Below the pieces are notes generated by a model, which ran no database searches, was not told the origin of the DNA, and worked only from the letters and a program-made list of their open reading frames with translations. This document shows positions 12,831 through 25,735 of a stretch of 64,000 nucleotides of DNA, in pieces. The DNA lies in NCBI GenBank assembly GCA_947034895.1, contig OX344764.1:71715348-71779347 (forward strand), given 5' to 3'. The DNA comes from Rhytidiadelphus loreus (Eukaryota > Streptophyta > Bryopsida > Hypnales > Hylocomiaceae). Position numbers and translations under genes: made by a program. Positions within the stretch are counted from its first letter, which is position 1. Each line of letters starts with the position of its first letter.

Positions 12831-13272
12831 TAAAAAATTTCAAGAAAACTTACATGGCATAGAATTGTGAGTTGCAATTGTTGAATATTAAAATATAAAT
12901 AGAAGAAAACCAACAATCAATTGATTAAAATTAATAAGTTAATTCATATTTTAAAAATCAATTTATATTGGGAGTCAATACAAGCTAGTTAGAAACAAGT
13001 TATCAGTGACCAATTCTATACAAGTTGGATAAATTGTCTTATAAAAAAAATATTACATGTTTTTCACAACACAAAGGTTGTCATTTATTGTGGTAAATGA
13101 ATGCAAAGGAAAAATTCATCCATTTAAACAACTTTCATCAATTTATAATAGAATGGTATGCAATATTTTTGAAAAACAATTAGCAGTGTCACCTCTCGTG
13201 CATATTGTGACTAAAGGTAACCTTTAGGAGTGGAGCTTGAGGCTTAATTTGACTCAATACAAGGAAACTTAC

Positions 13273-13497
13273 CAAGTTTAGAGTATAGGATGATTTGAAT
13301 TCACTTCTATTCAAGGATAGTGGATAGGAAGTGGCTTCAATGAATGAAGCATCCATACCACATGAAACCAACACATTCTCGGTGACTTTGGCAAATTTTA
13401 AAGGTCGAAAACTCATAAATGTACAAGCCCATTTGTGCATGCCTTTTCTTCCAACATCCAGCTTATATGAGAAGCGCCCACTCCTAATATTATACAT
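13273..13497 (-). CDS. Candidate WD40-type exon
   Basis: Minus-strand segment of about 75 codons between an acceptor (AATAG) and a consensus donor (TTG then GTAAGT). It reads IRSGRFSYKLDVG..., MSFRP... and ENVLVSCGMDASF. The string strand-SGR.-FRP-VLVSCGMD.S is typical of consecutive WD40 strands. No stop interrupts it. The identity of the WD40 family is unknown. Confidence 0.45.
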
Positions 13498-15664
13498 CTA
13501 TTATCTTATTCCCAAAAACTAATTTTAGAATTTATAAAATAGAAAATCCTTCACAAGTCTTTTTTTTTAATCCATTTCTTAACCTTTTACTTATCTAAAT
13601 CGGTAATATAACATTCTTTAGTAGTTGTGAGAAATTCACCCTTCTCCATTATTTATGTGATCCAAATACAAAAGACTCAAAAGTATGACATTCATTGTAG
13701 AGGGCATGTATGGTATTCAATGAGTGGTCATTGCCTTTTTTTTTGTAAATCTTTTGACATTTTCTTTCTAAATGAATTCAAGATTGAGCATTAAAAAAAT
13801 GGGTTCTTTTTTGATGGATACCATTGAGGATTGTGATGCACATTACTTTACCTTCACGCCACTAAAGTGTCACCAATATTACAAGTAAAACAATCAGATT
13901 GTCGCCCCTCCAACCCCAAGTTCTTGTTTAGAGGTAGTTTCTCAACGGGGACATCTTTTTAAGTGTAATATAAATATGTCTAGTTTGGATGCTTGGTCTA
14001 GCTTGAGGCACAGACATTAGTAATTTGTTTTCTAGTCAGGGTTGTGAGTATTTAATAGCTAGGAACATTCACTGTGAACAAAAAGACTATAATGTTTTGG
14101 ATTTCTTCTTATTTATGGAGGGATTATGGAAAGGCTAGGATTGTGGGAAGTTCAAAAGATCACAAATAATTGTGATTAGCTCAAGACTAGAGAGGAAGAA
14201 ATCCAATCTACTTCTAAAGTTAGTGTAAATAGAAAATATAGTTGCGGGTGCATAGAGTAAAAGGTGCCCCTATTTTGGGCATTGAATAGGGCTTGGAATT
14301 CCAGGGCCAATTACAACCGCTATACATCTATATGCACCTCCTAGTTATGCACACGCAAAAAACAAACTCGTGTAAATTAAGAGTTTGTTTGCCTAGGTCC
14401 CATGTCAAGGCCCAAGTACTAGATCCGAGTGACATCAAGACTATATACCTCCCCTCAAAAGAAAACTCTATGCTCCCTATAGAGAAACAAGTAAAGTTGG
14501 GTGACTACATTAAGGTCATGTTAGTAAAGTAAAGTTAGTACCTAATTTGTTGGATTCAAAATAAAGGAAGAAGTATGCTCACTTCAATTGTCCGTGTTGA
14601 TGTGCCAATGGCCAACAAGTCATTGCTATCTTTGGAGAATTGAAGGCAAGTAGCATTGTTGTTCTTTCTAAAACTCCAACCAACTAAAATTCTAAAAATT
14701 GTGAAGGACTCAAGAACATGATCAAGATTATCTTTAAGGTCATTGCAATAGTAGTTCTATAGAAATTTTCATTTGTTTACTTTTATAGTGTTTCAATCAA
14801 CTATGTGAGGAAGTTCCAAATATATATGACGTAGTTGTAATATTAACTATATAGAAGTTTTTATCTATTTACTTTTATAATGTTTCAATCAAATATGTCA
14901 ACATGTTCCAATTTAGTCAATTTCTATTGATTGAAGTTATCCGCTTCAATTGATTCGTGTGAATTTTCAAAATTCATAGATTTTAGAAGACCACAAAATT
15001 TTGAAGATACGAGGAATTTTAGATTTCAATACCTTACAAAGTCTTAGGATGAAAAGATGTGAGATGTTTATTGACTATTGACTTGAACCCTTCTTATTTC
15101 TCCTACATGCCTTTTTCTTGAAAATGAATGAGATTTTAGTTTGCACATGTCTTTGATTATAGAAGGTGCAAATCACACAATTTAAAACATTGTCCCCAAA
15201 CATTGTCTAAAAACACTTCACATAAGTTAAGAAAAAACATTGGTCTAAATTTGTTACAAAACATTATTGTAAACATAAGACTCTAACAATTATTGTTGCA
15301 TGAATCACTATTGAATTATTGTTGGAGCTATTTGCAAGAGGAGCCCATTGTCAAAACAACACCCCAATAAGAATGAGCATTTAAAGCCAATATGAGAAAT
15401 AATGAAATCTAATATTGATACTATCAACAATGCTCCATTCATTATTAGGCTAAATATTGCTATATTTCAACAAATTTTGGGCTCTAGCTACACGTCCAAT
15501 TTTTAAACCAAATTTCAATAAAACCTTGTTGTGAATTGTCAATTTTTACAAAATTCACAAATAATCCATTTCTATTACCACATACAATTTGCTGGGAATG
15601 GGTAGCTCAACTAAATTCTTAGATCCACCCAATACATGACAACAAATGGAAAAGAATGGTTGCA
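13498..15664. other. Non-coding stretch, probably intronic
   Basis: AT-rich with several T and A runs. No supported exon, RNA gene or complete mobile element was seen; short frames here lack domain-like sequence. Confidence 0.4.
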
Positions 15665-16084
15665 CTAAAGCATAGAATGCAAAATGCTATGCTTTAGTGC
15701 AACATGAAAGATTAATGAAAAATTAATAAAAAAATTAGCAAAAAAATGAAGAGAGATTGGCAAAATTGTGGGCATCATTTTTTTTATGGGGATGACAAGA
15801 AAGGGTTGAAGGTATTCTCCCTGCTTTTCATCATTTTGAAAATGCTCCACATGTGAAGAATCATACACCCACTTTTCCAATCTCTTTGTTGTTTCTTCAA
15901 GTTCTTGTTTTATGGCAATGTATTCCTTTTCCTCCAAATCCAATGCAACTTCCTCATTCATCTCCGTGTCTAACTTCACCTCCGTGTCATCAATGAGCGT
16001 CTTGGTTTTGAGGTCTTTGTTGCACTCCAAAAAACTGAACAAATCAGACTCTATCGCCTCCTGCATAGTTCTCACAATTGTCAA
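15665..16084 (-). CDS. Acidic coiled-coil-like ORF or exon
   Basis: The minus strand holds 139 codons. The first half is acidic and helical (EEVALDLEEKEYIAIKQELE then ETTKRLEKW), consistent with a coiled coil. The second half after about residue 90 is hydrophobic and looks intronic. An acceptor (ATGCAG) at 16062-16067 would make codon GAG at 16061 the first of an exon. It may be a 5' exon of the WD40-type gene, but no clean donor was found. It also could be a standalone remnant. Confidence 0.3.
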   Translation of the reverse strand: MTIVRTMQEAIESDLFSFLECNKDLKTKTLIDDTEVKLDTEMNEEVALDLEEKEYIAIKQELEETTKRLEKWVYDSSHVEHFQNDEKQGEYLQPFLVIPIKKMMPTILPISLHFFANFFINFSLIFHVALKHSILHSML

Positions 16085-16321
16085 TGTTTTAATGAATTAA
16101 TGGTGCTAGCTTGTGATTTGTCATTACATCTGAAGACATCAGTTTGAAATACTTCTGCACTTTTTTTTTGGAACACTTCTGCAACTTTTGAAAGGAGTGC
16201 CATTTCTACTGAACATCAAAGTAACTGACACTAGGTTCCTGTGAACTTCATTTCCATCTCTTCACATCCATGATCTCCAGTGGGACTAAATTTAGTGAAG
16301 CTTCTCCCAAGAAATGCTTAA

Positions 16322-16477
16322 CCCTAGAAGGGTGCTCCGGACCAGAGTGGTCCTATGGATGATTTCACTGTTCACTCTAGAAAAATACTATGTAGGATGT
16401 TCCTAAAATAGTTAAATAATTGGAGTATTTTGGTGATTACCAATACCTTGGTCATGGGGGTTTGTGTCCTTTTAGGA
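16322..16477. mobile_element. Short TTAA-flanked element candidate
   Basis: TTAA (16318-16321) then CCCTAGAAGGGTGC on the left; GTCCTTTTAGGA then TTAA (16478-16481) on the right. The ends pair imperfectly and resemble the family at 5.8-7.8 kb. Length 156 bp. Confidence 0.4.
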
Positions 16478-16980
16478 TTAAAGTGGGTGCAACCAAAATT
16501 GCCCCTTGCCTAAAACTACCATCATCATTTTGTGTACATCTCCAAAATTAATATGTACCTATGTCAAAGAAAAAAAAATTAAACATCAACCTAAAAAGCT
16601 TTGACCCTTCATAACTATTGCATACAATATTCAAATGTTGTGTTTTTTGGTGCATTGAAACTTCTTTTCACTTGCCAACAAGAAAATATGAAAATTTGAA
16701 CATTCTAATAATAATAACCAGGCACAATAGCAAAAAGTTTGATTTTTGGGGGGTACCTACTAGTTATAGCTACAAAAAATGACTATGAATACCACAATGT
16801 TCAATTTGAATATTTTAGTAGATTTAATTTTAATTTTAGCAACTAGAGCTATTATGAAAAATATATTTGGGATGATGGAATCACACCAAACCCTAGTAAA
16901 TGGATGTACCTGCTCCAAAACTCATTCTCTATAATTGTGACTAATTTGTAAGAAGAAGTTGCATACAAATATGATATTAA

Positions 16981-18064
16981 CCCCTAAAAGTCCAAACACC
17001 TTATTTTGACAACATAACAATTTTGGGCATCTCACTATGAATGGAATATTTTTTTTTTTCCTTTGAAATTTTCACACAACATGTACCTAAGGAATAGCTT
17101 AAATGCACAACAATTTTCATAACTTTTGACTATTAATATGGTTAAAAAGTTATTGCATGGTATGTAATTTTGATTACTTGGTAGGCAGCTCAGGCAACTC
17201 ATAAAAAAATCATTGTTTTAATAAATAAAAATTTGAAATTGATTTTCTAGATTTATATATACATGGAAAGCTTTGAATCATTCCATTTTGATTAATGAGA
17301 TGAAAGTTATGAGGAGTTTTAATTTGTGGGTAGTATGGAATCTCTACTCTAAAATAAACTTTGAAGTCCTTTATTTGACTCAATTTTCAATATTTTGGAA
17401 AAGAATAAAAAAATTGAGTGTAGATTTTTTATTAAAACATTTCAACCATTGGAATTGACATTTTTCAATTCCATAACTAAATTCTTAACAATTTAGTATT
17501 TTAAATCATACTCTAGATCTTTTTACTTATTATTTTTCTTCAAGCATGAATATAAAATATTTTTTGGTTGAAATTTTTTATAAGTATTCCCAACTTATTT
17601 CTTCAATATATTATGGAGAATAACAAGTTTTAGAATCTACACATTCTTGTATAAAAAGTTTGAAAGATGAAATCTAACCATTTGGGAAGAATTGAAAATG
17701 CTTCTTATCAATAGTACTAGTATGTGAGCCTAAGAAAGCAAGCTTGTGAGCATTGAGCCTACAATATAGGTACCTATAATATGAATACCTCACATTGTAG
17801 ATGGTGTATATATCATAAACACCTATAATATGGATATTTATAACATATACATCCTATAATCATAGACGATTTTTATAGTATATACACCTATAACGTAGGT
17901 GTGTAGTATTCTAGGCTCATAGGCTCACATTCCTATGCTCACATAATAAGAACCTTCTCTAACAAGTTAATTAAAAGATCCTATGGTTGGATTTGTTAAT
18001 GAATAAATATAGATGAAGATTTTAGCTATGCTTTGGATTTAAGTACTTTGAAGTAGTTTGGGGC
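16981..18064. mobile_element. TTAA-flanked inverted-end element, copy C
   Basis: TTAA (16977-16980) precedes CCCCTAAAAGTCC. The right end GTAGTTTGGGGC is followed by TTAA (18065-18068). The first 650 bp resemble copy B. The paralogous segment at about 20760 lacks this insert, which supports the boundaries. A smaller MITE (17721-17945) is nested in it. Confidence 0.6.
17721..17945. mobile_element. MITE with TATGTGAGCC ends, nested in copy C
   Basis: The left end TATGTGAGCCTAAGAAAGC is matched imperfectly over about 45 bp by the inverted right end (..GGCTCACATTCCTATGCTCACATA). The core is built of ACCTATAATAT repeats. A related fragment with GGCTCACATACTAG lies at 51524-51567. Confidence 0.55.
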
Positions 18065-18960
18065 TTAAAAACCTCGTTTGAATATTGTTAGGGTTATGGG
18101 GTTTTACAAGTTTGAAAAGGATTTTAAACCATCCACTTTACTTTTCAATCCCCATTTTTTTTAATGTTACTATCACAAATAACACTATATTTTCACATCA
18201 GTTTGAAATTCCATATTTGGTTATCATATGCATTAGAGTGCCTAGGTCTAGGCATTCTTTAAAAGAGAAGAGCAAATAGTAAATATAAGTGGATAAAAAA
18301 TAGAGAAAAAACCCAAGTAATCACACCTATTGTCTCCACTCAATATAGAACTTTATAATTTTTAAATATGCAATCCTTAGTGATTGAAAATTTATATTTG
18401 ACAATCTTCCACTTTTCCTATTTCCATCATAATATGTCATTGTATTAATCTTTTAAAGGATCAAATGTCTACAAATGATCTATGCTAGGAGATCTCAATT
18501 CCTATTGCACTAGTTTAGTTTTTTTACTCAGTTCCTAATGTAGAAATGATAGTATGACCCATTGTCATCCCTTTCAATTGGTTATTGCACATATTTAAGC
18601 TCATTGGATTTCCAATTTTACGAAAAATTACAAATTCTTTTGCTCAATTTATTCTTGAAAATAGAAGAAAAACATATAATAGGTGGTCAAAGAAAAAACA
18701 TATCTATGTATAGGTGCAACCAAGATAAATGCCCAATTCATTTTGCAATAGAAGGTTCAACAATGCAAGGTTCAAAATTGCATATCAAATTTAAATTTTG
18801 TAATTTTTGTCCTAGAATTTATTAATTTTTTTTGCAAGATCAATTTTTCGGGGAGAAAAAATCTTCAAAAATTTTATGCATATTTTTACAAAGTTGTAGA
18901 TCCACCTAAAAGTATGTTCTGGACAAAAAAAGAATTGTATAAAATAAGCTATAATACATT

Positions 18961-20550
18961 AAGTTTATTATTTTTTACATTTATAGAAGAATGTTGACCT
19001 CAAGTTCATCTTGACCTAATAGAATATATAGAAATTTAATTTTAAAACATTCGAGGCTAAAAAAATTTCATCCAAAATCAAATTTAGACATGTTTATGGA
19101 CTTTGCTTTTATTGAACTATTTTGAAGATGTCATTACCAATTATAGATTTGAATATTTACAACAACAACAAAATTCACCGTGGAAAAAAAAACTTTAAAA
19201 AGATATTCTGGTATTCAATATTCTTTGAGCATAATTTTGTAATTTTAGGATAATAGAATGACTTTTTATGGGCAATTAACTTTTCATTTGTGGATTAGAG
19301 GAGAGGCTTTTCTTGTCCTTCTCGATGCTAATGTGTCTCTCCTAATTCACAACTCCAATGCATTGATAACCCAAAAGAGAGTTGCAAGATTGGGAAAAAT
19401 TAAGTGATCAATTTACCATGAGTATTATTTTCATTGCTACATCCAGAGAACTCATAAAATTGACATTTTGAAGCCCAATTGCACTCTTGACTTGCCTCTA
19501 TATGACCTTAGTATAGTTTTCAATGAGGTGCAATGCCCTAGTGCAAATCCTTTGGTAGTTGCACATATTTAGACTTATTAGGTCCATAGTTTTGTTTTTT
19601 CAAAAGATTGGCAAATCAAAGATGATTGGAAATGCATTTTAATCAATTCATTTTTGGAATAAGGGATACATGAGAAATGGCCAAAGCAAAAAATATAGCT
19701 TTCCATTTTCATCCCTAGGAGGAATTGTTCTTGTCCATTTGGATGTTGATGTGTACTTGTTAATTTCCTACAACTAGTTTGCAATGATAATCTAAGAGAA
19801 TCCCTCAAGATTGTGTATTAATTAATGAATCTTTTGCCAAGTATTTAAATGCATGGCTATATTTTTGAATTCATAAAATTGTCATTATTCAATTGCATTC
19901 CAATATTTTTAGTCCTAGTTTCACATTAGGTTGTCACGAGTACAATACTTACAACATTATGATATAATATCAATAGTAAAATTAGATTTAACAATAGGGT
20001 TTGCAATTGAGCTAGGGGCCATTTGAGGGTTACCTACCTTACATAAGGCATTAGGATGGAAGACAGTAGAAATGAATCCACCCAAAATTTGGAAATTTCT
20101 TTGAGTTTTAATGGCTATCAAACTTCAATCTCCATATTCAACTAATTTTTCTTGAAAGTGGGATCCATCTATTGCAATTGGGTAGGGGGCCATTTTCGGT
20201 CATCCCTAACATTGTTTATCATAGAGCATAGATCCCTAAGACATTCTTGAAGACCCCAAATTCAAAAAGATATCCTTTTATACAACCCAAGGAAGTTGTC
20301 CCACTTTAAAATATGTTTTCCTAAATATCTCAACCCTCTTCAATTTTAATTTTGTAAGAAATTTGAGGCCAAAATGTGGCTAATGGATGAATTTCTAGAT
20401 CATTGGAGAAATGAAATATGTACCTAATGGTCCCCAAACCATATCATTTTTGAGTGACTACTTTGGTCATTGGCCGGTGACTTTTCATACTTAATCTTGT
20501 AATGTCGTTGTGGACACTTAGATTCCGGGCCAATTTCAGAAAGTGGTGGT
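18961..20550. other. AT-rich stretch, no gene seen
   Basis: No frame with domain-like sequence, RNA gene or complete element was recognised. Sequence near 20534-20580 matches one end of the MITE family at 9414-9698. Confidence 0.4.
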
Positions 20551-21830
20551 TTTGGGGTACCCACTTTATGTAAACACCACATTATCCAATTTGAATATTT
20601 AAACATATTTCATATTAAATTTAGCAACTATAGCTATTTATGAAAAATATGTGTGTGATGATGGAATCTCACCAAATCCTCGTAAGTAGATGTACTTGGT
20701 TCAAAACTCACTCTTTATTGTGACTAGTTTGTAAGAAGAAGTTGCATATGAATGTGATAGTAAGGAATTTGACAAGTTAACTTTGAAAAGGATTTGAAAC
20801 TGTCCACTTTATTTTTCAATCCCCAATACTTTCTAATGCCACTATCACAAATAGCACTATATTTTCACATCAATTTGAACTTCCATGTTTATTTATCATA
20901 TGCATTAGAGTGCCTAGGTGGCTAGGCATTCCTTACAATAGAAGACGAAAAAGTAAGTGTAAGTGAAGTAAGGATTAGAGAAAAAAAACAAGTCATTACA
21001 CCTATTGTTTCAATTAACATAGGAGTTTATAATTTTCAAATGTGCAATCCTTAGTGATTGAAAATTTATATTAACCCGTAAAGGACTGAGGCACATATTG
21101 GCCAGAAATTGTGAAAATTGCCACCCTATTGGAAATAAGATTATATTCCCACTAAGGGGGTACATGTTCACGCATTGTGTCAAAATTTGAAGAACATTTG
21201 TTAAAAAATGACTTTAGATGCACCTATCCAAGATCACTTGCATACATTGAACAGACATTTAGTCCTTTAGAGGTTAATTGACAATCTTCAACTTTTCCTA
21301 TTTCCATAATCATACATCATTGTATTAACTTCTATTGGATCAAAATGTCTCCTAAACACCTATGCTAGGAGAGTCTTGATTCCTATCGCACTAGTTTAGT
21401 TTTTGACTAAGTTCCTAATGTAGGAATGGCAAGACAATCCATTGTTGTCCCTTTCAATTGGTTGTTGCACATATTCAAGCTTACTGGATTTCCGATTTCG
21501 CACCAAAAAAAATTTTAAATAAAAAATTTCATAAATTTTGTTCAATTTGGTTTTGGGAAATAAAAGAAAACATATAATAGGTGGGCAAGAAAAATATTTT
21601 TATTTATAGGTGCAACCAAGGTAATGTACCCAATTCATTACACAATGGAAGGTTTAAAGGTTCAAAACTACATACAAAATTTAAATTTTTAAATTTTTAC
21701 TACAAAATATTAAAAAATATATTTTTGAACACAGTGAATGTTTTTTTAAGGAAAAAAACTCGTAATAAATTTTGTGCATATTTTTGAAGATTGAAAGACC
21801 ATCTAAAAGTATGTTGACCATGTTTGGATT
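20551..21830. repeat. Segmental duplication, copy 2 (with insertion)
   Basis: Matches 16743-18960 block for block, but lacks element C and instead carries the 199-bp element D. Identity is visibly imperfect, so the duplication is not recent. Confidence 0.65.
21075..21273. mobile_element. TTAA-flanked inverted-end element, copy D
   Basis: TTAA (21071-21074) then CCCGTAAAGGACT; AGTCCTTTAGAGG then TTAA (21274-21277). Copy 1 of the surrounding duplication (about 18390) runs through without it, as TTTATATTTGACAATC, so the insertion is directly visible. At 199 bp it is among the smallest clear members. Confidence 0.75.
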
Positions 21831-22299
21831 ACTTGTGAATAGGATAGAAGTCCTATTGACTCAACCTTCCTTGCTTATAGAGCTTTTACCAATGTTAGGC
21901 CCCCTCTCTAATGGATCCAAAGTCACTATACTAACTTTGGTGTACAATCTCTTATCAGTAAAGAAGATCGAATTTTAAGGTAGACCAACCCAATTATGTT
22001 CTTTGCCCTATTCCATCATCCTGCTTTTGGTTCCAATTCCGTCCAGGAAAAACATCCAAATCTATTCATTTTTTGATAAAATTAGTGCATTAATGCCAAC
22101 AAGGAATAATGTGTCAATTCTTTATTGGTGAGTACTTAAGCCCCATAAGATACATAAAAAGGCAGTTTATGGGATGTTTATGGGATGTTTATGACTCTAC
22201 TCTATGGACAATTTTGTAATTTCTAGGTAGACCACTTCAAAAATTCACAGAAATTACAATTTTAATCAAAAAAATTATAATTCCACTTTAGTTCAATTT

Positions 22300-23600
22300 G
22301 TGAGAGAAGCACACACCTCTGGAAAAAATACGTCCCTCTTGGAGTTGACCTCAAGATACTCAGATTGCAAAACCAGGGTGGCAACTACCACTCTTACAGA
22401 CAGAAATGAACGAAGAAATCCACGGATGGATGAATCCACACGAACCTGGATGATATCTGTTCAGTTTGTGGCAACTGAATTGCCGGCCAAGCGAATCGTC
22501 CAAGGTTAATAAATTCGCGCGTTTCCCCATGGGGGATTTTTTGGGAGCTGGGTCCCCAACACCCGATGAGAGTGACGCAGCCATGGCCAACTGGGAAGAC
22601 TAAAGACTTGGACCAAGCAATTGCTTCCTGTCAGTACAGACGTGCAGAGTTGCAGGCCATGCTGTGGAATCCTGAAATCTGACCCAGTCCAGCGTTTCAA
22701 CAGCACGGATCCATTCCCCAACGTTGGAACGGTCCTCACCCTGACAAACAAAGACTTCTTAGAATAGTATTATATTCGTACTTTTCACGTGGGAAAAGCT
22801 GTCCGTGCACGCAAGCAAGTCCCACGTGAATGAAATGCTCCCTTCAAATGTTGCCACCGCTACCAACTACGACGGGGTCACAGCTGCAGTTCGCTTCCCA
22901 CACTCCTGTCCCTGGCTCCTCCTTCGCAGTTCACGCTGGCTATGGCGCTCTCCCCTTTGTCTTTGTCGAACTCTGCAACTCTGCTCCTCTTCCCACTTCT
23001 GGGTGTTCTTTCATCAGAGGTTCCCACCAAGCTTTTGCACCTCCGGAGCTACATCGTCTGAACATCTGCACGTGCACGTTCCCGCTCTCACCTTTCGTGC
23101 AATCTTACCTGCATCGTGGCTACCATAGTCGGCAGCTGGGAACGTACTCTACCTCTGTAAGTTTCACAGTCCTGGGGTTGTATCCTTGCTCAGTGACGTA
23201 GCTTCCCTTCCTCACCAGCTTTGTTCTGTGCGATGCTACAAAGGTGGGTTGGGAGCTTGAGATGTGGATGTCGAAAGTTTGGTAACATGTTTACGTTTGT
23301 GTTCGTTTCTGTTGTTTTGTTTGAAGTTACATCCCTACCAACTTATGGTCGTTGGTGTGGTAGCATGTTGGCTTCTTCCCTACTGTGTCATTTCATCATT
23401 GGAATTTGAAACTAACAACAAACTCGAGTGGCAGTTGGTGCTTGGTTTCTTGGGCAATTTGGGCGCTCTTCTCCCTTACAATTGGATCTACATCTCATGT
23501 GTTAAGGTGTGTATTCTAAATGGACCAGAGATTGCTCCAAACTAACTAATCTTCCGTTATTAGAGTTGTTTCAAAGTTATGGTGTGCTTTTGTTGTTTCA
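22300..23600 (+). other. GC-richer island with a possible first exon
   Basis: Base composition rises sharply compared with both flanks and CpG dinucleotides are common, as at a promoter or gene start. From an ATG at 22830 a frame of 109 codons runs to a strong splice donor at 23157 (ACCTCT then GTAAGT). An overlapping frame from the ATG at 22937 gives a 38-residue peptide beginning MALSPLSLSNSATLLLFPLL, which looks like a signal peptide. No downstream exon was found and no domain is recognisable. It may be a gene start whose body was lost. Confidence 0.3.
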
Positions 23601-23646
23601 CTCTACCAATTGTGGTCGAATGGTATAATGTGTTTGTCTCTTTTGA

Positions 23647-24050
23647 TAGGATAGTAGGATAGTGAGGGAATATCACCTAGTCACTTCATAAGTGAGTGAA
23701 TTAATAAGCTCCCATGTCTATATTTTCATCATCCCCATATCTATATATTTATTGGACATGCTAGAGTGCAAATATCTCATATTTCATACTAATATTTGTA
23801 TATCATATTATGTGAATATAACATCCATATTCTATATAACCATGTATCCTATGTATGTACTTATGTATTGTATAAATCGTATGAGTTTTGTATTAGACAT
23901 TTGTATATCGTATATTATATCCATATATATTTTGTATGTATTCTATATATCATATTCACCTCACAGTTTTGGGGGGATTGGATGGAGGGGCAATTTAGGT
24001 GTTTGATTTGATTTGATTAAATTTTGTTGGGAGGGAGGTTGGGGGAAAGG
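23647..24050. repeat. Dispersed repeat, copy 2 of 2
   Basis: Begins GATAGTGAGGGAATATCACCT and follows the same block order as 8815-9118, including the ATAT-rich core and G-rich end. The core here is longer. Non-coding. Confidence 0.6.
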
Positions 24051-25251
24051 TTGGGAAGGAGGGAAGGGATGTCTCTTTTGAGGGATAGTAGACGAATGCA
24101 TCCAATAGTACATTAGGATTGGATAATAAGCAACCAATGGCCAATGAAATTAAGGATTGAAAGAGTATTAGGTTGTTGCAAATATGGACAAAGTATAGAT
24201 TGTAATTTTGACACAAATGAGAGATATGTCATGAAGCATGATTCTTTAGTAAAGTTGTCATGAAACCTATCTATTAATTGGTAGATTGATTGATTGCAAT
24301 TGAGTTGGAGTAGTTTTGATTTTGAATTGTTGTTTGGGTCCAATTGTGGGATTTGTTGTATTGTAATTGCTTCCATTCCAATTCAATAACTTCTAATGTC
24401 TTGCACATCGTAAATCAATAATTTCAATAGGTATAAATTTAGATTTTTGAAGTTGATCCCTATTCTTTTACTACAAGAAATGGAAAGATAACTGTGAGAT
24501 TGAGAGTATTTCATTCTTTTAGTAAATCTCATCTTCTCTCGTTTAAACAAATTCAATTTTGATAAATTCGATAGAAATTATAGTGTAGATAACCTTTTCA
24601 GGATACTCCTATAACACCATCATTTGTCTATTGAGATGAGAGGTTTAAGATGTTTTTTTTTTACTTAATTGTATTTAATTATGATCTATCCCTATTTCCT
24701 TGGAATTGTCAAATTTCAACAATACCCAAATATTTTGACATTTGGATTTTATTTTGTAACTATAGCAAATGAAAAAATCTCATTGTTGAAAAAAATATAA
24801 TAGCTGACCCTAATAAAGTGTAAATAGAATTAAGACTTTATAGGATTTAGGACTCACTCATTTGAACAAACTCAATAGTATTCCATTTGTTCAATAGAAT
24901 CCTTTTAAAATTTTGTCATTTGCATGTTGTTTTAACAATATATTGGAATCCATTCGTCAACTACAAAAATAAAATTTAAGAAGAAATCAAGTGAGTGATG
25001 TAGGTGTTGGATATTGTAGATGTATTCAACATGTAACTAAGACGTGTCACTTGAAAATCTTGTTCAAATTGATTGACTTCAACTAAAAATAAATATTGAA
25101 TCCTAGTTTATATTGTCCAAATATTGCATTATTCTTGTGTGTTTAGATTATAATGTTTGTTATAGGTTGGAATTCTATGACTGACATCAATTGTTGTGTA
25201 TTTTAGAGTTTTGAATCATTTTCCATGGACTTTTAGAACATTCTTGGAAAT
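24051..25251. other. AT-rich stretch upstream of the kinase-NLR gene
   Basis: No supported gene. Near 24469 there is an ACTACAAGAAA string resembling a CACTA end, but no partner end was found. Confidence 0.4.
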
Positions 25252-25475
25252 CACTACATGTTTTTTAGGTCTCTTGAGTGACTGCGAGTTTTAATGCTGC
25301 GAGAACCGGGGAACATGACTTCTACAGTGACAACACAACGGTCCTATGTGGCTGAGAGGTTGCTAATTCATTTCTAATTTTTTTTTCTTGATTGTTGGCC
25401 GTTCCTTCACTGCGGGGGCAATAGTGAGGGGAACGGCCCTGAAACGGTCTCCCGAGGACCAAAAAACATGTAATG
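25252..25475. mobile_element. CACTA-like MITE in the NLR promoter region
   Basis: Starts CACTACATGTTTTTTAGGTC and ends in the inverse (..GGACCAAAAAACATGTAATG), one change from a perfect CACTA inverse. It is 224 bp. The inner part folds into a GC-rich stem (GGCCGTTCC..CACT against AGTG..GGGAACGGCC, about 25399-25440). Flanking triplets are AAT and AAG, so the target duplication is imperfect. It lies about 260 bp upstream of the predicted start codon of the kinase-NLR gene and may influence its expression. Confidence 0.55.
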
Positions 25476-25735
25476 AAGGCAAATGTTTTTATAATATTTG
25501 CAATGTAAAGTTTTTTGTGCAAAGTTTTGTGACTTATTAAATTTGTGTAAGATTGTTGTATTTCTTAACTCCTAATTATTGTATGATAGTAGATTTGTAT
25601 AAGTATTAGTTAATTGGCATTTTGGGGGGACTTTGTTATTTTTGCTGGTTTGCTTGTTATATTCTAACTATTTCCTTTGAATTTGTTTTGAAGATATTGT
25701 AGATCTTTGATATATTTCTCCATTTGCTACATAAA

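Larger units (their letters stand above)
16743..18960. repeat. Segmental duplication, copy 1 (with insertion)
   Basis: From the GGGGTACCTAC block at 16743 through AGCAACTA.AGCTATT, the GATGATGGAATC.CACCAAA segment and onward to about 18960, the sequence parallels 20551-21830. Copy 1 is longer because element C (16981-18064) sits inside it. Short frames in the two copies (18562-18825 and 21581-21787) share YRCNQ and are remnants at best. Confidence 0.65.

Noticed and set aside
23608..23680. Possible tRNA (GTGGTCGAATGG text)
   Set aside because: No B-box, anticodon arm or acceptor pairing could be made.
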